The position numbers were made by a program, and so were the translations under genes. From contig NZ_CP071448.1 in assembly GCF_017352115.1 (NCBI RefSeq), positions 4,885,001 through 4,949,000 of the forward strand: a stretch of DNA of 64,000 bases. The letters are read 5' to 3'. This document shows positions 59,204 through 64,000 of this stretch, one piece after another; the first letter of the stretch is position 1, and each line of letters starts with the position of its first letter. Origin of the DNA: Flavobacterium endoglycinae (GTDB taxonomy: Bacteria > Bacteroidota > Bacteroidia > Flavobacteriales > Flavobacteriaceae). The notes beneath the pieces are model-generated. The model was given only the letters and a program-made list of their open reading frames with translations. It made no database searches and had not been told where the DNA came from.

Positions 59204-60235
59204 ATGATTGAATTAAAAAATGTAACCAAAACGTTTCATCAGAAAGACCGAATTGTTTCGGCTTTGTCTGATGTTTCGCTAACCGTTCCGCCAGGAAAAA
59301 TATTTGGTGTTATTGGAACTTCTGGTGCCGGAAAAAGTACTTTAATCCGTTGTGTCAATTTATTGGAAAGACCCACATCAGGAGAAATTATTGTTGATGG
59401 AAAAGCTTTAATGCAGTTATCAAACGCTGAGCTGGCTATTGAAAGAAGACAAATAGGAATGATTTTTCAGCATTTCAATCTGCTTTCTTCAAGAACTGTT
59501 TTCGATAATGTGGCTTTTCCATTAGAATTAGCAGGAACTCCTAAAAGCGAAATTAAAACACGTGTATTAGAACTACTGCAATTAGTTGGTTTGGCCGAAA
59601 AAGCAAATGATTATCCGGCAAGTCTTTCGGGCGGGCAAAAACAGAGGGTTGCAATTGCCAGAACGCTAGCCAATAATCCAAAAGTACTTTTATGCGACGA
59701 AGCTACAAGTGCACTTGATCCTGCGACTACACGATCTATTTTAAACCTTTTGAAAGACATTAATAAACGTCTGAACATTACAGTTTTGTTGATTACCCAT
59801 CAAATGGAAGTTGTAAAATCGATCTGCGATGAAGTTGCTGTAATCAGCCACGGGAAATTAATAGAGCAGGGAAGTGTAGGCGAAATTTTTGCCGATCCAA
59901 AACATGAATTAACAAAAGAGTTCATTTCATCATCACTGCATTTAGAAATTCCAAGTGTTTATGAAGATAAATTACAAAAAGAAGATAATGGAAATCTGAA
60001 TCCGTTATTGAAACTGGAAATGACTGGCAAATCAGTGAATGAACCTGTTATTTCTGAAGTTTCAAGACTGTTCGATACTGATTTCAAAATTATAAGCGCA
60101 CAAATGGATCAGGCAGGCGAGGTAAATTTTGGCGTCATGTTAATTGAACTTTCAGGAAAACGCGAAAACTATGACGCGGCAATTCAATATTTTAATTCAA
60201 AGCATATTAAAACAGAAATTATAGGTTATGTCTGA
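59204..60235 (+). CDS. metN: Methionine ABC transporter ATP-binding protein
   Basis: 343 residues from the ATG at 59204 (MIELKNVTKTFHQKD); an in-frame TTG at 59180 lies in the terminator and is rejected. Walker A is GTSGAGKSTL, the signature is LSGGQKQRVAIART, Walker B is KVLLCDEATSALDP and the switch His is in LLITHQME. The C-terminal about 90 residues are the NIL (methionine-sensing) domain. It drives D/L-methionine uptake with MetI and MetQ. Expression is probably set by the leader ORF and terminator just upstream. Confidence 0.95.
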   Translation: MIELKNVTKTFHQKDRIVSALSDVSLTVPPGKIFGVIGTSGAGKSTLIRCVNLLERPTSGEIIVDGKALMQLSNAELAIERRQIGMIFQHFNLLSSRTVFDNVAFPLELAGTPKSEIKTRVLELLQLVGLAEKANDYPASLSGGQKQRVAIARTLANNPKVLLCDEATSALDPATTRSILNLLKDINKRLNITVLLITHQMEVVKSICDEVAVISHGKLIEQGSVGEIFADPKHELTKEFISSSLHLEIPSVYEDKLQKEDNGNLNPLLKLEMTGKSVNEPVISEVSRLFDTDFKIISAQMDQAGEVNFGVMLIELSGKRENYDAAIQYFNSKHIKTEIIGYV

Positions 60236-60881
60236 TTCTCTTATAGATTTATTGTTAAAAGGAACATGGGAAACCATTGTTATGACTTTTGTATCGGGCT
60301 TTTTTGGTTTTTTATTGGGACTTCCAACTGGAATTTTGCTTTTCCTTACCCGTAAAAATCAAATTTTAGAACAGCCTGTTTTAAACCGAACTTTATCAGT
60401 TGTGGTAAATGTATTTCGTTCGATTCCGTTTATCATTTTAATCGTTTGGATGATTCCGTTTACGCGTGCCATTGTGGGTACTTCAATTGGTGTAAGTGCT
60501 GCTTTAGTTCCGTTAAGTATTGGTGCAGCGCCCTTTATTGCCCGTTTGGTTGAAAACAGTTTGTTAAGCCTTCCATCAGGATTAATAGAAGCGGCAAGAG
60601 CTTTAGGCGCAACGCCTTTTCAAATTGTATATAAAGTTTTATTGCCAGAAGCGTTGCCTTCTTTAATTAATGCAGCCTCTATTACTTTAATTACGCTTGT
60701 AGGATATTCTGCTATGGGAGGTGCCGTTGGTGCAGGCGGATTAGGACAAGTAGGATATCAATATGGATATATTGGTTACGATGCTTTGACGATGAATTCT
60801 GTTCTAGCATTATTAGTTATTCTGGTTTTCGTGATTCAGTTTGCAGGAGACAGATTATCAAAAAGATTCGATCACAGATAA
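60228..60881 (+). CDS. metI: Methionine ABC transporter permease
   Basis: A 217-residue permease with five membrane helices and the EAA loop (EAARALGATPFQIVYKVLLPEA). NVFRSIPFIILIVWMIPFTR and GAVGAGGLGQVGYQYGY are typical of MetI. The start overlaps the end of metN by 8 bp, implying coupled translation. Confidence 0.95.
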   Translation: MSDSLIDLLLKGTWETIVMTFVSGFFGFLLGLPTGILLFLTRKNQILEQPVLNRTLSVVVNVFRSIPFIILIVWMIPFTRAIVGTSIGVSAALVPLSIGAAPFIARLVENSLLSLPSGLIEAARALGATPFQIVYKVLLPEALPSLINAASITLITLVGYSAMGGAVGAGGLGQVGYQYGYIGYDALTMNSVLALLVILVFVIQFAGDRLSKRFDHR

Positions 60882-60921
60882 ACATTCAATTAAAAATTTA
60901 GAATTAAAAATTAAAAATAGT

Positions 60922-61734
60922 ATGAAATTAAATATTTTAAAAACGGCTGGGGTTTTGGCATTGGCACTAGTTTTATCAAACTGCGGAAATAGTAAAAAGA
61001 ATGATCCGCACTTTATAAAAGTAGGAGTAGCTTCGGGACCAGAATTAAAAGTAGCTGAAGCCGCTAAAAAAGTGGCAAAAGAAAAATTCGGATTGGAAGT
61101 TGAATTGGTTTCTTTCAACGATTATGTAATTCCAAATGAAGCTTTAAGCCAAGGCGATATTGATGCAAATGCTTTTCAGCACAAACCGTATTTAGATGAA
61201 CAGTCTAAACAAAGAGGTTACAAATTGGCTATTATTGGTAATACATTTGTGTATCCAATTGCAGCTTATTCTAAAAAGATAAAAACGCTTGCTGAGTTGA
61301 AAAACGAAAGCACGGTTATTATTCCAAATGATCCAACAAACGGAGGCCGTTCGTTATTGCTTTTACAGAAAAATGGTTTATTAAAATTAAAAGACGGTGT
61401 TGGTTTACTACCAAAAGTAACTGATATTGTCAGCAATCCTAAAAACTTGAAAATATTAGAATTAGAAGCGCCTCAATTACCTCGTGCCTTAGACGATGCC
61501 AATGTTTCTATTGCGATTATCAATAATACATTTGCTTCTGCAGCAGGTTTGGTTCCTTCTCGTGATGCTTTATTTGTAGAAGATAAAGATTCACCTTATG
61601 TAAATCTTGTGGTAAGCCGTGAAGACAATAAAAATGAAGAAAAAGTAAAACAGTTTTTACAGGCTTTTCAATCTCCAGAAGTTGAAAAAGCAGCTGAACG
61701 TGAATTTAAAGGTGGGGCTGTAAAAGGTTGGTAA
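60922..61734 (+). CDS. metQ: Methionine-binding lipoprotein
   Basis: 270 residues from the ATG at 60922 (MKLNILKTAGVLALALVLSNC); an earlier in-frame start inside metI is rejected. The signal ends in a lipobox LSNC. MetQ/NlpA marks are KVGVASGPELKVAEAAKK, LSQGDIDANAFQHKPYLDEQ and IPNDPTNGGRSLLLLQ. It is the outer-leaflet substrate protein of the MetNI transporter. A repeat block and then a strong terminator follow. Confidence 0.95.
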   Translation: MKLNILKTAGVLALALVLSNCGNSKKNDPHFIKVGVASGPELKVAEAAKKVAKEKFGLEVELVSFNDYVIPNEALSQGDIDANAFQHKPYLDEQSKQRGYKLAIIGNTFVYPIAAYSKKIKTLAELKNESTVIIPNDPTNGGRSLLLLQKNGLLKLKDGVGLLPKVTDIVSNPKNLKILELEAPQLPRALDDANVSIAIINNTFASAAGLVPSRDALFVEDKDSPYVNLVVSREDNKNEEKVKQFLQAFQSPEVEKAAEREFKGGAVKGW

Positions 61735-61737
61735 ATA

Positions 61738-61858
61738 GTTATGAGTTATGGGTTATGAGTTATGAGTTATAAGTTATAAGTTATGAGTTGTAAGTTATGA
61801 GTTATAAGTTATGAGTTTAACTTGAAACCTGAAACCTGAAACTTGAAACTTGACACTT
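61738..61858. repeat. GTTATGAGTTAT-type tandem repeat block
   Basis: About 120 bp of imperfect tandem copies of GTTATGAGTTATAA and then TTGAAACCTGAAACC words. It lies between metQ and its terminator. The same words appear at 43890, 61738 and 62612. Confidence 0.7.
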
Positions 61859-61870
61859 GACACCTAAAAC

Positions 61871-61910
61871 AAAAAAGACAGATGATTGTTATTATCTGTC
61901 TTTTTTTTGT
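61871..61910 (+). terminator. Intrinsic terminator of metNIQ
   Basis: AAAAAAGACAGAT (61871-61883) and ATCTGTCTTTTTT (61894-61906) with a 10-nt loop and long T-run. Confidence 0.88.
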
Positions 61911-62010
61911 TTTAAAAATAGTCTTATTTTGTTGTTAATCAGTCTTCTTAGGGTAATTTTTGTTTGGTTGAAGTTGGAACTTTGTTCTGTTAATTCTAAG
62001 AACAATTTTT

Positions 62011-62610
62011 ATGAAAAACTTTAGCCTTATTTTGTTTTTAATGATTGGTTTTTGGGGTGTTCCAAATGAAAACAAAATAGAAACACCTCCATTATCTCCA
62101 GAAATGGAACGTTTAAGTATACAGCTTACCGATGTAAAAGCTGTTATTGCTAAAAATAAAGCGTATAATACCAAGATTGCCTTTTTTATTGATATGAGAA
62201 TTAAGTCTGGAAAAAACCGGTTTTTTGTTTATGATCTAGAAAGTAACGAAATTATAGAACAAGGTCTTGTAGCAAATGGTGTGGGTTCTGAAACCAATGT
62301 AAGGGGAGAGCTTAAATTCAGCAATGAACCTAATTCTAAATGTACTTCTCTGGGAAATTATGTAGTAGGAAGTTCCTATAAAGGGATGTTTGGCAAATCC
62401 TACAAATTAGAAGGTTTAAACGAATCTAATAGCAACGCTTTAAAAAGAGCTATTGTACTTCATTCTTATTCTGCTGTTCCAAATGAAGAGCAGGAGTATT
62501 ACATTTCAAATAGTCATGGCTGTCCTATGGTAAGTGAAGCTTTCTTTAAAAAATTGGAAAAAATTATTGACAATTCGAAATCGAAAATAATTTTGAATAT
62601 TTATTATTGA
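62011..62610 (+). CDS. Murein L,D-transpeptidase-like exported protein
   Basis: A 199-residue protein with an N-terminal signal (MKNFSLILFLMIGFWGV). The catalytic signature SNSHGCPMVSEAFF contains the Ser-His-Gly-Cys group of L,D-transpeptidase catalytic-domain proteins, and RAIVLHSYSAVPNEE holds a second His. It would act on peptidoglycan peptides in the periplasm, or be a related non-murein hydrolase. Monocistronic, with repeats on both sides. Confidence 0.85.
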   Translation: MKNFSLILFLMIGFWGVPNENKIETPPLSPEMERLSIQLTDVKAVIAKNKAYNTKIAFFIDMRIKSGKNRFFVYDLESNEIIEQGLVANGVGSETNVRGELKFSNEPNSKCTSLGNYVVGSSYKGMFGKSYKLEGLNESNSNALKRAIVLHSYSAVPNEEQEYYISNSHGCPMVSEAFFKKLEKIIDNSKSKIILNIYY

Positions 62611-62611
62611 G

Positions 62612-62794
62612 TTGGGGGTTGGAAGTTCGAAGTTATGAGTTATGAGTTAAGAGTTGGAAGTTCGAAGTTATGAGTTATGAGTTAAGAGTTGGAAGTTATG
62701 AGTTATGAGTTAGAAGTTATGAGTTAGAAGTTAGAAGTTTTAGATCATGGCAACCCATAACCCATAACTCCTAACTCATAACTTCTAACTAAAA
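62612..62794. repeat. GAGTTATGAGTTA repeat block forming a long inverted repeat
   Basis: The left part has many copies of GAGTTATGAGTTAGAAGTT; the right part (62750-62790) has AACCCATAACCCATAACTC and CTAACTCATAACTTC in complement. RNA from either strand would fold into a long hairpin between convergent genes. No gene lies in it. Confidence 0.7.
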
Positions 62795-63343
62795 TTAAAA
62801 CTTCTTATACTCCACGCCGTGTTTATCAGCATAAGGTAATAAAAGACTCATTACTTTTTCGTATTTTTTGTCGAGTTCCATTCCTTTTGCGTTGTCGAGT
62901 TCTTTTGCGGCATGCAGAACTTCTTCTTCGCTTTTTCCATCATCGATCATTTTAGCAATTTTAGGAAAATCATTTGTTTGTATGTTTTGGGCATATTCAA
63001 ACATATCAATTGCAGCTTTGATAATCGGTTCAGTTTCTTCTGTTTTGCTTAGAGCATTTATTTTTTTAATGTCTTCTTTAAAAGTATTTCCATAATAAAA
63101 ATTAACCGCATCTACACAGTTAGAATTACGCATCGATTTTTGATCCTCAGCAAGAGCTTGCAGTGTTCCGTTTTGTTTCTGCTGATAATATTCTTTAAAA
63201 ACACGTTCAAAACTTTTAGGAATCTTGTTGGCATTTAAACCAATAAGTTCAAAAACTCTTTCTGGAGAATTGTCAGTAAAAAAATTACATGAAAACAATA
63301 AGGTTGATACAAATACTAAGGCGATGATTTTCTGAATTTTCAT
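62795..63343 (-). CDS. Lipoprotein of unknown function
   Basis: A 182-residue lipoprotein (signal MKIQKIIALVFVSTLLFSC with lipobox LLFSC). The mature part is helical and charged (SFERVFKEYYQQKQNGTLQA; KMIDDGKSEEEVLHAAKELD) and carries a second Cys in SNCVDAV. No family is recognised. It follows the membrane protein gene at 63361 by 17 bp on the same strand and so belongs to the operon that runs in from beyond the window. Confidence 0.65.
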   Translation of the reverse strand: MKIQKIIALVFVSTLLFSCNFFTDNSPERVFELIGLNANKIPKSFERVFKEYYQQKQNGTLQALAEDQKSMRNSNCVDAVNFYYGNTFKEDIKKINALSKTEETEPIIKAAIDMFEYAQNIQTNDFPKIAKMIDDGKSEEEVLHAAKELDNAKGMELDKKYEKVMSLLLPYADKHGVEYKKF

Positions 63344-63360
63344 ATTTAAATTAATTGATG

Positions 63361-63873
63361 TTACATGGTTGTAGAAGTGTCGATCATATTTTGAATTTTC
63401 ACCAGAATCTGATTTTCATATTCAGCTTGTTTTCGATCGCTTTTTTTGCCCGAACTAAAGTTTTCACTAATGCTATAACTTTTTACAAATTGGCTTTTTC
63501 GTGCGCCAATACTATAATGCCAGCTTCCCATTTCGGAACTTACAAAGATAACAGCTTCTTCGAGTTTTAGTATTTTTCTCTTTTTAGAAATAGGACTTTC
63601 ACGATAGATTGATTTTTCTTTAAGGTCAAATGTATATGTAATTTTTGCCCTAATCAGAATATCGTACAAACTGTGAAGAAAGAAATATCCCAGCAATATA
63701 TAAACAGAATACAATACAACTGCATCAACATAACTTCGTAATAAAGGAAATAGTATGGCAACTATAAAAATTCCAATTAAAAACCACTGCGAAAGTTTTT
63801 GCAGCGGTTTAAAAGGTTGAAAAATAAGATGGTCTGACGTTTCTTGTAAATTATATTTTTCCCAGATTTTCAT
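63361..63873 (-). CDS. Two-helix membrane protein of unknown function
   Basis: A 170-residue protein with two membrane helices (WFLIGIFIVAILFPLL; VVLYSVYILLGYFFLHSL) at about residues 30-75, then a cytoplasmic domain of beta-strands (KITYTFDLKEKSIYRESP; AVIFVSSEMGSWHYSIGAR) that resembles small membrane-anchored PH-like domains. No family is assigned. Its ATG overlaps the TGA of the next gene upstream (ATGA), so translation is coupled. Confidence 0.6.
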   Translation of the reverse strand: MKIWEKYNLQETSDHLIFQPFKPLQKLSQWFLIGIFIVAILFPLLRSYVDAVVLYSVYILLGYFFLHSLYDILIRAKITYTFDLKEKSIYRESPISKKRKILKLEEAVIFVSSEMGSWHYSIGARKSQFVKSYSISENFSSGKKSDRKQAEYENQILVKIQNMIDTSTTM

Positions 63874-64000
63874 ACGCCGTGTATAATTTCATCAATTTCG
63901 TTGGCCAGATTCTGCATAGATTTACTCGTAAATCCTTGTGCAATCATGGCAGATTTTTCTTTTCCGTTTTTTAAGTATTGGATGTTTAAAGACGTATTGG
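63870..64000 (-). CDS. C-terminal end of an upstream gene of the same operon, partial
   Basis: An open frame enters from the right edge and ends in TGA at 63870-63872, overlapping the next ATG. The 43 residues seen include LNIQYLKNGKEKSAMIAQGF and QNLANEIDEIIHGV. No family can be called from this piece. The overlap supports an operon with 63361 and 62795. Confidence 0.6.
   Translation of the reverse strand, partial: NTSLNIQYLKNGKEKSAMIAQGFTSKSMQNLANEIDEIIHGV

Overview
The window is AT-rich chromosomal DNA from a Bacteroidota bacterium, almost certainly a Flavobacterium. The grounds are: type IX secretion (T9SS) C-terminal sorting domains and a giant SprB-repeat adhesin; lipoprotein signals ending in FSCKK; promoters of the Bacteroidota form TTG-N19..21-TAnnTTTG with few Shine-Dalgarno sites; a Flavo-1-like RNA; and intergenic gaps filled with short flavobacterial-style repeats. 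Species cannot be told from the sequence. No rRNA, tRNA, CRISPR array, transposase or prophage was seen.

Layout. 1-5094 (minus): an extracytoplasmic flavin/iron-reduction module (ApbE, PepSY-flavodoxin-FNR reductase, DUF2271 protein, ankyrin protein). 5859-8545: a compact class I ribonucleotide reductase (nrdB-nrdA, no ATP cone). 8609-11964: a small protein, a ribB-crp/fnr pair and a CPA1 antiporter. 11969-17043: a stress-type group (SDR, Rieske-FAD oxidoreductase, two small lipoproteins, an internally duplicated membrane protein, an outer-membrane barrel). 17101-29421 (minus): a surface locus of three tail-collar proteins, a periplasmic-binding-protein-fold protein without signal peptide, a formyltransferase-fold enzyme and a 2.8-thousand-residue T9SS adhesin. 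29947-34677: small regulators (HxlR, GNAT-MarR pair, OxyR) with an OsmC protein and a secreted hydrolase. 35048-37498: a large repeat lipoprotein. 37580-39560 (minus): HNH protein, unknown protein and DUF4407 membrane protein in a tight operon. 40302-44717: Flavo-1-like RNA, SDR, cupin, epoxide-hydrolase-like protein, Ohr and DUF1223, separated by repeats. 45107-48178: a LytS/LytTR two-component pair, DoxX and a Crp/Fnr regulator. 48491-51559: a five-gene operon (YceI, tautomerase, SDR, NTF2-like, nitronate monooxygenase). 51849-54708: SAM-I riboswitch, 31-codon ORF, TlpA-like protein and class V aminotransferase. 54816-56738: secreted GH5-ricin-T9SS enzyme. 56992-58927: HxlR with divergent MDR reductase and cupin. 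59033-61734: Met/Cys-rich leader ORF, terminator and metNIQ. 62011-64000: L,D-transpeptidase-like protein and an unknown minus-strand operon running off the edge.

The strongest new signals are regulatory. Three promoters (cupin 41609, hydrolase 42306, DoxX 47442) share a direct repeat TGTCC-(21 bp)-TGTCC placed exactly 46 bp before the -7 box, the geometry expected for a LytTR regulator such as the one encoded at 46104. metNIQ is preceded by a 24-codon ORF with 8 Met/Cys codons and then a strong intrinsic terminator, which looks like attenuation. Two Crp/Fnr-like palindromes sit about 44 bp upstream of inferred starts, at the YceI operon and at ribB. Perfect palindromes overlap the MarR and HxlR promoters. 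Among protein systems, the tail-collar/PBP/formyltransferase/adhesin locus and the HNH/DUF4407 operon are the best candidates for something undescribed. Repeats near or inside genes (SprB and Ig arrays, 14 copies of AAAATCT before ohr, nested inverted repeats round the cupin gene) suggest local plasticity.
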